Under the pieces are notes generated by a model. The model ran no database searches. It saw nothing but the letters and a program-made list of their open reading frames with translations, and was not told where the DNA came from. A stretch of 32,599 nucleotides of DNA from positions 1-32,599 of the forward strand of contig JAUYGP010000403.1 in NCBI GenBank assembly GCA_030690515.1, read 5' to 3'. The position numbers and the translations under genes were made by a program. Numbering within the stretch: the stretch's first letter is position 1; the number at the start of each line of letters is the position of its first letter. Below, one piece after another: positions 1-7,762 of the stretch. Origin of the DNA: Giesbergeria sp. (GTDB lineage: Bacteria; Pseudomonadota; Gammaproteobacteria; Burkholderiales; Burkholderiaceae_C).

Positions 1-62
1 TCTGGCACATGGTCGATCTGCTGTGGATCGTGCTGTTCCCGCTGGTCTACGTGCTGCGCTGA
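1..62 (+). CDS. Cytochrome c oxidase subunit III / NorE-like protein (3' end only)
   Basis: Only the last 19 codons are present, reading from base 3 and ending WIVLFPLVYVLR then TGA. A Trp-His-x-Val-Asp motif followed by a hydrophobic helix and a short basic tail is the usual C-terminus of heme-copper oxidase subunit III and of its relative NorE, an integral inner-membrane protein. The next gene, 12 bases downstream, is a subunit IV/NorF-like protein, which supports the call because the two are normally paired. The fragment cannot tell a respiratory oxidase from a nitric-oxide-reductase accessory protein; the gene lies mostly outside the window. Confidence 0.6.
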   Translation, partial: WHMVDLLWIVLFPLVYVLR

Positions 63-74
63 AAGGGGCTGAAC

Positions 75-347
75 ATGCATGAATCACGACTGAACCGCGC
101 TTGGCTGCTGCTGCTGGTGATCACCGGGGTGACTTTCTGGATGGGTGAGAGCGGGTCATCGGCGAGCAGCCTGGCCGTGGCGTTGGTGGTGCTGGGGTTG
201 GCCTTCGTCAAGGGCATGCTGGTGGCGCTGGAGTTTCTGGAGCTGCGCGAGGCACCGGCGCTCTGGCGCTGGCTGATTGCGGGCTGGCTGGTGCTGGTGC
301 TGGGGTTGATTGTGTTGGCGTATGCCCTGGGCCTGCCCAAGGCCTGA
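75..347 (+). CDS. Cytochrome c oxidase subunit IV / NorF-like small membrane protein
   Basis: A 90-residue protein with three predicted membrane helices (about residues 9-25, 30-54 and 65-86). The segment FVKGMLVALEFLELREAP between helices 2 and 3 resembles the bacterial COX4/NorF family (a Lys in the second helix, then an M/LEL-R-AP turn). Such proteins are assembly or stability subunits of heme-copper oxidases or nitric oxide reductase and have no catalytic residues. The ATG is 12 bases after the stop of the subunit III-like gene, so the two are probably co-transcribed. Whether the complex is an oxidase or a NO reductase cannot be decided from here. The antisense ORFs over this stretch are shadows. 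Confidence 0.65.
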   Translation: MHESRLNRAWLLLLVITGVTFWMGESGSSASSLAVALVVLGLAFVKGMLVALEFLELREAPALWRWLIAGWLVLVLGLIVLAYALGLPKA

Positions 348-1307
<960 letters not shown>

Positions 1308-1515
1308 TGAACGCCCCCCTGAGTCGCTTCGCGCCTTCCCCCCTCTCTTGCATTGCTGCGCAATGCGGAGGGTGGTCGCCGCCAGCGCACGCAAGCAAAG
1401 CGCCGCATACGCGGCTTGGCGGCCCTTGCGCGGCGGTCGCTGGCTTGGGCAGCGCCCAACGCAAGCGCTGCGCTTTTTGCATGGGCCGCATCAATGCGCC
1501 CCATTAATCGCCGAG
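1308..1515. repeat. Repeat-like intergenic spacer (CCCCCTGAGTCGCTTCGCG type)
   Basis: The 216 bases between argB and the response regulator open with CCCCCTGAGTCGCTTCGCG, which I recognise as the start of an intergenic repeat common in Comamonadaceae genomes. It contains an inverted repeat at 1350-1366 (GCATTG, 5-base loop, CAATGC) flanked by further complementary bases (CCTC/GAGG-like), so it can fold into a hairpin. A GC-rich, weakly repetitive stretch follows (several CGC/GCAAGC units). No convincing gene is present; the 66-aa and 137-aa ORFs here have no family look. It may act as a transcript end for argB. Membership of a repeat family is from memory and was not tested. Confidence 0.45.
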
Positions 1516-1523
1516 GATGAACC

Positions 1524-2222
1524 ATGCGCCTGCTTCTGGTTGAGGATGACATCATGGTCGCCAGCGGAATCAAGCTGGGGCTGTCGGATGCCGGGTATGC
1601 GGTGGACTGGGTGGGCAGCGGTGAGCGGGCCGAGGAGGTTCTGCAGCGCGAGACCTTTGATGTCGCCGTGGTCGATATCGGCCTGCCGGGTATCGACGGG
1701 CTTGAACTCACACGCCGTCTGCGGCGCCCCGACATGGCCAGTCGCGACATGCCGGTGCTGATCCTGACGGCGCGCGACGCGCTGCAGGACCGCGTGCAGG
1801 GGTTGGACCTGGGCGCGGACGACTATATGGTCAAGCCGTTCGAGCTGCCCGAGCTGCTGGCCCGGTTGCGGGCGCTGCTGCGGCGCTCGCAGGCGGCCAC
1901 CACGGCCGTGTTGGGCTTTGGGCCGCTAGAGCTGGACACCGCCAACCGACAGGTAGGCATCCGCGCTGCAGCGGACGCTGCCCTGGTGCCCATCGACCTG
2001 GGACCGCGCGAATGGACGGTGCTCGAATACCTGATGATTCACGCACCCAAGCCCGCCAGCAAAGACAAGCTGCTGCAGGCCCTGACCGGATGGGACAAGG
2101 AGATCACCCCCAACGCGGTCGAGGTGTACGTCTCGCGCCTGCGCGGCAAGCTCGAACCCCATGGCGTGGGCCTGCGTTCCATCCGGGGGTTTGGCTACCG
2201 GCTGGAACTGCTGGGCTCCTGA
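1524..2222 (+). CDS. OmpR/PhoB-family two-component response regulator
   Basis: DNA-binding response regulator of 232 residues. The receiver domain (about 1-118) begins MRLLLVEDD, with the acidic pair at 8-9, the phosphoacceptor Asp51 in VVDIGLPG, Thr82 in LILTARD and Lys104 in MVKPFE. The C-terminal winged helix (about 140-230) ends NAVEVYVSRLRGKLEP...IRGFGYRL, the standard recognition-helix region of the OmpR class. It is closest in style to the QseB/TctD group. The sensor kinase begins 64 bases downstream, so the two form one operon. The inducing signal and target genes cannot be read from the window; the nearest downstream genes, slmA and the fatty-acid operon, have their own regulators. 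Confidence 0.9.
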   Translation: MRLLLVEDDIMVASGIKLGLSDAGYAVDWVGSGERAEEVLQRETFDVAVVDIGLPGIDGLELTRRLRRPDMASRDMPVLILTARDALQDRVQGLDLGADDYMVKPFELPELLARLRALLRRSQAATTAVLGFGPLELDTANRQVGIRAAADAALVPIDLGPREWTVLEYLMIHAPKPASKDKLLQALTGWDKEITPNAVEVYVSRLRGKLEPHGVGLRSIRGFGYRLELLGS

Positions 2223-2286
2223 GCCGCGCGGCTGCGCAGGACGACATGGCCCGCACGCGCGCACGGCTGGTGGAAACGGACAGGGC

Positions 2287-3765
2287 ATGAGCCTGTTGCG
2301 CCCCCGCCTGCGGGCGATGACCTCGGACCTGCGTAACCGGCTGCTGTTGCTGCTGGTGCTGCCCCTGTGCGTGCTGGCGCTGCTGGGTGCCTGGATGGAT
2401 TACCGTTCCGCCGACGAGGCCGCCTCGCGCCACGACCAGCGCCTGCTGCGCCTGCTGCCGGCGCTGGCCGACTCGGTGCTGGCGCGCGGGGCCGACGAGG
2501 GGGACGTCCCGGTCTGGCTGCTGGCCCCGCCCGTAGAGGACTTCTTGCGCCACAGCAACTACACCAGCTACAGCGTGCGCGATCTCTCGGGTCGTCTGCT
2601 GCTGGGCGATGAATGGGTGCACGGCGCGGTGCCGGCCACGCTGGAGCCGGAGTTCCACAGCGTGGAGTTCAGCGGCGTCACCTACCGGGTGGCTGTGCAG
2701 CGGGGGCGCACGGGGGCGGGCGAGTTGGTGGTCGCCCTGGCCGATGGCACCGACCCGCGCCAGCAATGGGCGCAGCACCTGCTGCTGCGGGTGCTGCTGC
2801 CCAACCTGGTACTGGTGGCAGCGGCGGCGCTGGCCATCCATTGGGCGGTGCGCCGGGCGTTTAAGCCGCTGGTCGATCTTGCAGCTGCTGTGGAGCGGCG
2901 CTCGCCGCGCGACCTGAGCGCCATCGACGAGGCGGCGTCACCGTCCGAGGTGCGCCCGCTGGTGCACTCGCTCAACCGCCTGTTCACCATGGTGAATGCG
3001 CAGGCCGAGAGTCAACGCCGCTTCGTGGCCGATGCCGCGCACCAGTTGCGCACCCCGCTGGCAGGCCTGCAGGCCCAGGTTGAAGCCTGGGCCATGCTGG
3101 CGCGCTCCGGAGTGAAAACAGTGGATGGAGCGGCAGGTTCAAGGTCAAATAGGCCTCCAGGGCAATACGGGCAAGCGGTATCAGCTATTACATTAGGAGC
3201 ATCAGAGATTGAGAAGCTGCGCGATGCCACCCGCCGCACCTCGCAACTGGCGCACCAGTTGCTGGCGCTCTCGCGGGCTGATGCACGTAGCCTTGATGGC
3301 CAGACCATGCAGCGGGTGGATTTGCAGGATCTGTGCGAGACCATGCTGGAGATGTTTCTTGACGCGGCCACCGGCAAAGGCATCGACCTGGGGCTGGAGG
3401 CCCAACCTGCCCATGTGATGGGGCATGGCTGGCTGCTGCGCGAACTGCTGTCAAACCTGGTGGACAACGCCATCAAGTACACGCCGACCGGGGGCAGTGT
3501 CACCATTCGTTGTGGCACGCAGCCGGGGCCGCAGGGAAGCGTGTGCGCCACCTTGCAGGTAGAAGACGACGGCGCTGGCGTGTCGCCTGCCGAGCGCGCA
3601 CGGGTACTGGAGCGTTTTTACCGGGTGCCGGGCACCGTGGGCGAAGGTACCGGCCTGGGTCTGCCCATTGCCGATGAGATCGCCCGCGCCCACGGGGCCC
3701 TGCTCACGCTGGCAGATGGCGGCAATGGCCGCGGCTTGTGGGTGGTGCTGGTGTTCCCCGCCTGA
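2287..3765 (+). CDS. Two-component sensor histidine kinase with a repeat-derived insertion in the DHp domain
   Basis: Inner-membrane kinase of 492 residues, partner of the regulator just upstream. Order: first membrane helix about 18-36, periplasmic part to about 165 (TctE/QseC-like 2CSK_N type), second helix about 166-187, HAMP-like linker, HisKA helix with phospho-acceptor His252 in AAHQLRTPL, N box (LLSNLVDNAIKYTP), G1 (EDDGAGV) and G2 (GTGLGLPIADEI). Residues about 276-305, between the two DHp helices, are encoded by low-GC DNA with TTA, AGG and ACA codons and contain a 58-bp repeat copy; relatives as I remember them have a short turn here. The frame stays open and all catalytic boxes are present, so activity may be kept. 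Start: ATG at 2287; the upstream part of the track ORF overlaps the regulator. Confidence 0.88.
   Translation: MSLLRPRLRAMTSDLRNRLLLLLVLPLCVLALLGAWMDYRSADEAASRHDQRLLRLLPALADSVLARGADEGDVPVWLLAPPVEDFLRHSNYTSYSVRDLSGRLLLGDEWVHGAVPATLEPEFHSVEFSGVTYRVAVQRGRTGAGELVVALADGTDPRQQWAQHLLLRVLLPNLVLVAAAALAIHWAVRRAFKPLVDLAAAVERRSPRDLSAIDEAASPSEVRPLVHSLNRLFTMVNAQAESQRRFVADAAHQLRTPLAGLQAQVEAWAMLARSGVKTVDGAAGSRSNRPPGQYGQAVSAITLGASEIEKLRDATRRTSQLAHQLLALSRADARSLDGQTMQRVDLQDLCETMLEMFLDAATGKGIDLGLEAQPAHVMGHGWLLRELLSNLVDNAIKYTPTGGSVTIRCGTQPGPQGSVCATLQVEDDGAGVSPAERARVLERFYRVPGTVGEGTGLGLPIADEIARAHGALLTLADGGNGRGLWVVLVFPA
3141..3198 (+). repeat. Family-A palindromic repeat, copy 1 (inside the sensor kinase)
   Basis: This 58-base segment aligns without gaps to the intergenic copy at 14746-14803: both begin AGGTCAAA, continue GGCCTC-AG-GC, and share AGCTATTA near the right end. 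The central inverted arms are decayed here. It lies within an AT-richer insert (about 3112-3206) in the kinase gene. The same tetranucleotide GGAG occurs just outside both ends of the insert, too short to call a target duplication with confidence. Confidence 0.7.
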
Positions 3766-3825
3766 AACATCGCCTGAAAGGGGGGGAGGGGCTGTGCGAG
3801 AATCAATTGCATACATCTTGCCCCT

Positions 3826-4473
3826 ATGACAGAGTCCGCGTCCCCTTCTCCACCCACTCCGGCCCCCACCGAGCGCAAGCGCGCACGGCCCGGTGAGCGG
3901 CGCGAACAGATTCTGCAAGCACTGGCAGCGATGCTCGAACAGCCCGGGACCGAGCGCATCACCACGGCCGCGCTGGCGTCGCGCCTGGGGGTCAGCGAGG
4001 CAGCGCTATACCGCCACTTTGCCAGCAAGGCGCAAATGTTCGAAGCGCTGATCGAGTTCATCGAACAGGCTGTGTTCACCCGCATGGCGCAGATTCTGGA
4101 GCGTGATTCCCAGGACGGTGTTCCGCCTGAAGAAGGTGCCCGCCAAGCCCAGCGCGTGGTGGCCTTGGTGCTGCAGTTTGGTGAGCGCAACCCAGGTCTG
4201 GTACGCGTGATGGTGGGCGATGCCCTGGTGCTGGAGCACGAGCGTCTGCAAGTCCGCATGAACCAGTTTTTCGATCGCATCGAGTCCAGCCTGCGCCAGT
4301 GCCTGCGCTCGGCCGCCGGTGCGGCGGGGTCGGCCACGCCCAGCGTGGATGCGCAGGTGGCCGCCAGCGTGCTGTCGGCCTTTGTTCAGGGCCGGTTGCA
4401 GCGGTTTGCTCGCTCGGGCCTGCGTCGTCTGCCGACGGAGCACCTGGAAGCCAGCTTGGCGCTGATGCTCTGA
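3826..4473 (+). CDS. slmA: Nucleoid occlusion factor SlmA (TetR-type)
   Basis: DNA-associated inhibitor of FtsZ ring assembly that prevents division over the nucleoid. The 215-residue protein matches the SlmA pattern as I remember it from E. coli: RREQILQALAAMLE, ITTAALASRLGVSEAALYRHFASK (TetR helix-turn-helix, about residues 45-68), FEALIEFIEQ, FGERNPGLVRVM and the RMNQFFDRIESSLRQ helix. These continue well past the DNA-binding domain, which separates it from ordinary TetR repressors. A Pro/Lys/Arg-rich 25-residue leader precedes the domain and is probably disordered. The ATG is 60 bases after the kinase gene. Location near argB is, to my recollection, common in Betaproteobacteria. No SlmA-binding palindrome (GTGAGTACTCAC type) was found in the window. 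Confidence 0.87.
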   Translation: MTESASPSPPTPAPTERKRARPGERREQILQALAAMLEQPGTERITTAALASRLGVSEAALYRHFASKAQMFEALIEFIEQAVFTRMAQILERDSQDGVPPEEGARQAQRVVALVLQFGERNPGLVRVMVGDALVLEHERLQVRMNQFFDRIESSLRQCLRSAAGAAGSATPSVDAQVAASVLSAFVQGRLQRFARSGLRRLPTEHLEASLALML

Positions 4474-4490
4474 TTCCATTTCTAAACCAT

Positions 4491-4570
4491 CCGTGTCGTT
4501 GTTGCTTCGCCTTGCCGTGCTACAGCACTGTCTGCGGCTTCGCGCCTAGACATGAATGATTTGGAAACAG
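4491..4570. repeat. Family-B intergenic repeat, copy 1
   Basis: The spacer after slmA contains TCGTTG, a CGCC-rich stretch, a short inverted repeat (GTGCT-AC-AGCAC at 4517-4528), CTGCGGCTTCGC and CGCCTAGA. The same order of blocks is seen at 11912-12003. I recognise this as a common Comamonadaceae intergenic element, probably forming a hairpin in RNA and perhaps ending the slmA transcript. No coding potential. Confidence 0.5.
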
Positions 4571-4653
4571 AATGAAGCGCGTCCCGCCAGTTTGGGGGCG
4601 GCTCTCTATTTTTGACACCGGACTGGGCACTGCAGTGAAATTGCTGCAAAATA

Positions 4654-4665
4654 GAACGATCGTTC
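4654..4665. promoter_or_regulatory. Putative TetR-family operator (autoregulatory)
   Basis: GAACGATCGTTC is a perfect 12-base palindrome that ends 15 bases before the ATG of the TetR gene at 4681. It lies downstream of a TTGACA hexamer (4612-4617). A palindrome at the promoter/5' leader of a TetR gene is the typical autorepressor site; because the fatty-acid genes follow closely on the same strand, binding here would control the whole operon. No second copy of this palindrome was seen in the window. Confidence 0.6.
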
Positions 4666-4680
4666 GTTTTTGTGAGCCCC

Positions 4681-5397
4681 ATGTCCGCAATCCCTTCTTC
4701 CAGTCCGGCGTCCCTCGCTCCCCGCGCTACCCGTGCGCGCAGCGGTGGCGCCCGCGCTTTGCAAAAAGGGCAACAAACCAAGGCGGCCATCATCGATGCC
4801 GCGCTGGGACAGGCCACGCACATCGGTTTGGAGGGCCTGTCCATCGGCGCTCTGGCCGAGGTGATGGGCATGAGCAAGTCGGGCGTGTTCGCACATTTCG
4901 GCTCGCGCGAGGAACTCCAGGTCTCGGTGATCCGCGAATATCACCACTGCTTCGAGCAGGAAGTTTTCTTTCCCGCCATGTCGGCTCCGCGCGGCGTGGC
5001 ACGGCTGCGCGCCTTGTTCGACAACTGGATGAAGCGCACCTCCATCGAGATCGATTCGGGTTGCATCTACATCAGCGGCGCCATCGAGTTTGACGACCGT
5101 ACGGGTCCGGTGCGCGATGCGTTGGCCCATTCGGTGCTGACCTGGCATGCCGCTATGAAACGCGCCATCCTGCAAGCCAAGGAGTTGGGCGAGCTCAACG
5201 CCGATGTGGTTGAGGACCAGATGCTTTTCGAGGTGCACGGACTCATTCTGGCGCTGCACTACGAGGCACGCTTTTTGAAGAACCCCGGTTCCATCGCACG
5301 GGCGCTGGCCGGTTTTGACAACATCCTTGCCCGCTTCAGCGCCCAGGCGCATCACGCGGGCGTTTCCCCTGTTCCCACCCAAACCACCAAGGAGTAA
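4681..5397 (+). CDS. TetR/AcrR-family regulator of the fatty-acid operon
   Basis: A 238-residue transcriptional repressor. After a 25-residue basic leader the TetR domain runs from about 28 to 80, with the helix-turn-helix in LSIGALAEVMGMSKSGVFAHFGSREEL. The remaining two-thirds is the all-helical ligand-binding region; a bulky ligand such as a long-chain acyl-CoA is the likely inducer, judged only from the gene that follows five bases later (acyl-CoA dehydrogenase). ATG at 4681 is preferred to the GTG at 4672. A perfect palindrome sits just upstream. It leads an operon with same-strand genes through 11899. It is not SlmA-like, since the similarity to the upstream gene stops at the DNA-binding domain. 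Confidence 0.85.
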   Translation: MSAIPSSSPASLAPRATRARSGGARALQKGQQTKAAIIDAALGQATHIGLEGLSIGALAEVMGMSKSGVFAHFGSREELQVSVIREYHHCFEQEVFFPAMSAPRGVARLRALFDNWMKRTSIEIDSGCIYISGAIEFDDRTGPVRDALAHSVLTWHAAMKRAILQAKELGELNADVVEDQMLFEVHGLILALHYEARFLKNPGSIARALAGFDNILARFSAQAHHAGVSPVPTQTTKE

Positions 5398-5402
5398 AAC
5401 CC

Positions 5403-7115
5403 ATGCCCACGTACACACCGCCCCTGCGCGACATGCAGTTTGTGTTGCACGAAGTGTTCAAGGTTGCTGACGATCTCAAGCAAATCCCCAAGCATGCCGA
5501 CATGGATGCCGACACCATCAATGCCGTTCTGGAAGAGGGTGGCAAGTTTGCAACCGACGTGGCGTTCCCGCTGAACATCAGCGGCGATGCCGAGGGCTGC
5601 ACCATCGACCAGGCCACCCACGCGGTGACCACGCCCAAGGGTTTCAAGGAAGCCTACGCCAAATACGTCGAGGGTGGTTGGGCGGCACTGGGCTGCGACC
5701 CTGAATTTGGCGGCCAGGGCCTGCCTTTCGTGGTCAATACCATGTTCTACGAAATGCTCAACAGCGCCAACCAGGCCTGGACCATGTACCCCGGCCTGAC
5801 CCATGGCGCCTACGCGGCCCTGGAGACCCACGGCACGCCCGAGCAGAAGGCCACCTACCTGCCCAAGATGACCAGCGGCGAGTGGACAGGCTCCATGTGC
5901 CTGACCGAGCCCCACTGCGGCACCGACCTGGGCCTGATGCGCACCAAGGCCGAGCCCCAGGCCGACGGCACCTACAAGATCACTGGCAACAAGATTTTTA
6001 TCAGCGCCGGTGAGCACGACATGGCCGACAACATCATCCACCTGGTGCTGGCACGCCTGCCTGATGCGCCTCCCGGCATCAAGGGCGTGAGCCTGTTCAT
6101 CGTGCCCAAGGTTCTGGTGAACAAGGACGGCTCTTTGGGTGAGCGCAACGGTATCTACTGCGGCGGCCTGGAGCACAAGATGGGCATCAAGGCCAGCGCT
6201 ACCTGCCAGATGGTGTTGGAAGACGCTGTCGGTACCCTGGTGGGGCAGCCGCACAAGGGCATGCAGGGCATGTTCGTGATGATGAACGCCGCACGCCTGG
6301 GCGTGGGCAACCAGTCGCTGGGCCTGACCGAAGTGGCTTACCAGAACGCCCTGGCGTACGCCAAGGACCGCCTGCAGATGCGTTCTTTGAGCGGCACCAA
6401 GGCCAAGGACAAGCCGGCCGACCCCATCATCGTGCACCCCGACGTGCGCAAGATGCTGCTCACCGCCAAGGCCTACGCCGAAGGTGGCCGTGCGCTGCAG
6501 ATTTTCTGCGCCATGCTGCTGGAAAAAGAGCACAACCATCCCGATGAAAAGGCCCGCAAGGAGGCGGGCGAACTGCTGGCCCTGTTGACCCCCATCGCCA
6601 AGGCCTTCCTGACCGACAACGGCCACACCGCCACCAATGCCTGCATGCAGGTCTTTGGCGGCCATGGCTACATCAAGGAATGGGGCATGGAGCAGTTTGT
6701 GCGCGACAACCGCATCAACATGATCTATGAAGGCACCAACACCATCCAGTCTTTGGATTTGCTGGGCCGCAAGATTCTGGGCAACAACGGCGCCACGCTC
6801 AAGAAGTTTGGCAAGCTCGTGGGCGCCCTGGTGCAGGAAGAAGGCGTGAACGAGAAGATGGCCGAGTTCATCAACCCGGTGGCCTACCTGGCGGACCAGA
6901 TGACCAAGTTCACGACTGAACTGGGCTTCCGCGGCATGCAGAACCCTGATGAAGTGGGCGCTGCCGCTGTGGACTACCTGCGCGTGGCCGGTCACCTGGT
7001 GTTTGGCTACTTCTTCGCCCGCATGGCCCAGGTGGCACTGCGCGAGATCGCCGCGGGCAACACCGATCCGTTCTACCAGGCCAAACTGCAGACGGCGCGC
7101 TTCTACTTTGCCTAG
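5403..7115 (+). CDS. Acyl-CoA dehydrogenase, C-terminally truncated by an in-frame amber
   Basis: FAD enzyme that introduces the 2,3-trans double bond into acyl-CoA, the first step of beta-oxidation. Visible parts: N-terminal helical extension, MCLTEPHCGTDLG (flavin/substrate loop, about 160-175), KITGNKIFISAGEHD, and YEGTNTIQSLDLLGRKI with the likely catalytic base Glu443. A C-terminal extra helical domain follows, so this belongs to the roughly 600-residue FadE-like class. The frame stops at TAG (7113-7115) after 570 residues, but the same frame continues for 27 family-like codons to TGA at 7197-7199. The loss affects only the C-terminal tail, so the enzyme may still fold. A good AAGGAG precedes the ATG. 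Confidence 0.9.
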   Translation: MPTYTPPLRDMQFVLHEVFKVADDLKQIPKHADMDADTINAVLEEGGKFATDVAFPLNISGDAEGCTIDQATHAVTTPKGFKEAYAKYVEGGWAALGCDPEFGGQGLPFVVNTMFYEMLNSANQAWTMYPGLTHGAYAALETHGTPEQKATYLPKMTSGEWTGSMCLTEPHCGTDLGLMRTKAEPQADGTYKITGNKIFISAGEHDMADNIIHLVLARLPDAPPGIKGVSLFIVPKVLVNKDGSLGERNGIYCGGLEHKMGIKASATCQMVLEDAVGTLVGQPHKGMQGMFVMMNAARLGVGNQSLGLTEVAYQNALAYAKDRLQMRSLSGTKAKDKPADPIIVHPDVRKMLLTAKAYAEGGRALQIFCAMLLEKEHNHPDEKARKEAGELLALLTPIAKAFLTDNGHTATNACMQVFGGHGYIKEWGMEQFVRDNRINMIYEGTNTIQSLDLLGRKILGNNGATLKKFGKLVGALVQEEGVNEKMAEFINPVAYLADQMTKFTTELGFRGMQNPDEVGAAAVDYLRVAGHLVFGYFFARMAQVALREIAAGNTDPFYQAKLQTARFYFA

Positions 7116-7199
7116 CTGTTCCCTGAAACGGCGACACTGATGCGCACCGCGCGTACTGGCGCCAAGGTGCTGATGGACACTGATCTGGCTCTGGCCTGA
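7116..7199 (+). pseudogene. Detached C-terminal tail of the acyl-CoA dehydrogenase
   Basis: Directly after the TAG at 7113-7115 the same reading frame encodes LFPETATLMRTARTGAKVLM and a short tail ending DLALA, then TGA. This matches how full-length members of the family end as I remember them (FYFAKLFPETA-type), so the TAG replaces a sense codon, probably AAG or CAG. It is either a real nonsense mutation, a sequencing error, or a site of readthrough. Confidence 0.7.
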
Positions 7200-7224
7200 T
7201 CGGTGATTTTTGCGGATTTCAAGC

Positions 7225-7275
7225 TTTTTTACTCTGGAGTGCCCATGAATAAAGCGCTAGCAGCTATTGTTTTTG
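7225..7275 (+). repeat. Family-A palindromic repeat, copy 2 (start region of the DUF2147 gene)
   Basis: The segment TTTTTT-A-CTCTGG...AAGCGCTAGCAGCTATTG lines up with the intergenic copy after the ABC transporter (TTTTTTGG-CTCTGG...AAGCGCAAGCAGCTATCA) and with the right arm GCGCTAG-TAGCTATTA at 14779. A gap of about two bases in the centre is needed. It contains the GGAG ribosome binding site (7236-7239), the ATG at 7245 and the codons for the signal-peptide core. Confidence 0.55.
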
Positions 7276-7682
7276 CAGTGATTGCCGCCCCCACGTGGGC
7301 CCAGATGACGCCCGAAGGTCTGTGGCGCAACATCGACGACAAGACCGGCGAGGCCAAGGCGGAAATCCGTATCAAGGACAACGGCACCGGCGCCCTGAAT
7401 GGTGCGTTGGAGAAGCGCCTGGCCAAGGATGCCAAGCCCGACGACCTGTGCAAGGAATGCAGCGACGACCGCAAGGACAAGCCGCTGCTGGGCCTGGAGA
7501 TCATCCGCAATGCCAAAAAGGCTGAGGGCAGGGACGTGTGGGAGGGCGGCAAGATTCTCGACCCCGAGAACGGCCGCAACTACACGCTGCGCATGACGCC
7601 CATCGAAGGCGGCAAGAAGCTGGAAGTGCGCGGCTCCTTCGGCCCCTTTGGCCGTACGCAAACCTGGACACGCGTCCAGTAA
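7245..7682 (+). CDS. DUF2147 family exported protein
   Basis: A 145-residue protein with a clear Sec signal peptide (MNKALAAIVFAVIAAPTWA, cleavage probably after A19) followed by MTPEGLWRNIDDKTGEAKAEIRI, which is the start of a DUF2147 domain: a small beta-rich periplasmic domain of unknown function. Two cysteines (LCKEC) could form a disulfide. It ends GSFGPFGRTQTWTRV, also typical of the family. The start is ATG 7245 with GGAG five bases ahead; the track's GTG at 7203 would place residues before the signal peptide. The start region looks repeat-derived. It lies between acyl-CoA dehydrogenase and the bifunctional enzyme, so it is probably in the same operon; a link to fatty-acid uptake is only a guess. 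Confidence 0.82.
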   Translation: MNKALAAIVFAVIAAPTWAQMTPEGLWRNIDDKTGEAKAEIRIKDNGTGALNGALEKRLAKDAKPDDLCKECSDDRKDKPLLGLEIIRNAKKAEGRDVWEGGKILDPENGRNYTLRMTPIEGGKKLEVRGSFGPFGRTQTWTRVQ

Positions 7683-7762
7683 CCACCCGGTCTGCCCGGC
7701 GCCAGTCGCGGGGTGTCTGACAACGGAGGCCCGGTTTGAGCGGGTTCCATGGAGAAACATCG

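Noticed and set aside
5352-6995. 547-residue minus-strand open frame opposite acyl-CoA dehydrogenase
   Set aside because: Same kind of antisense shadow (His/Val/Gly-rich, no domain).
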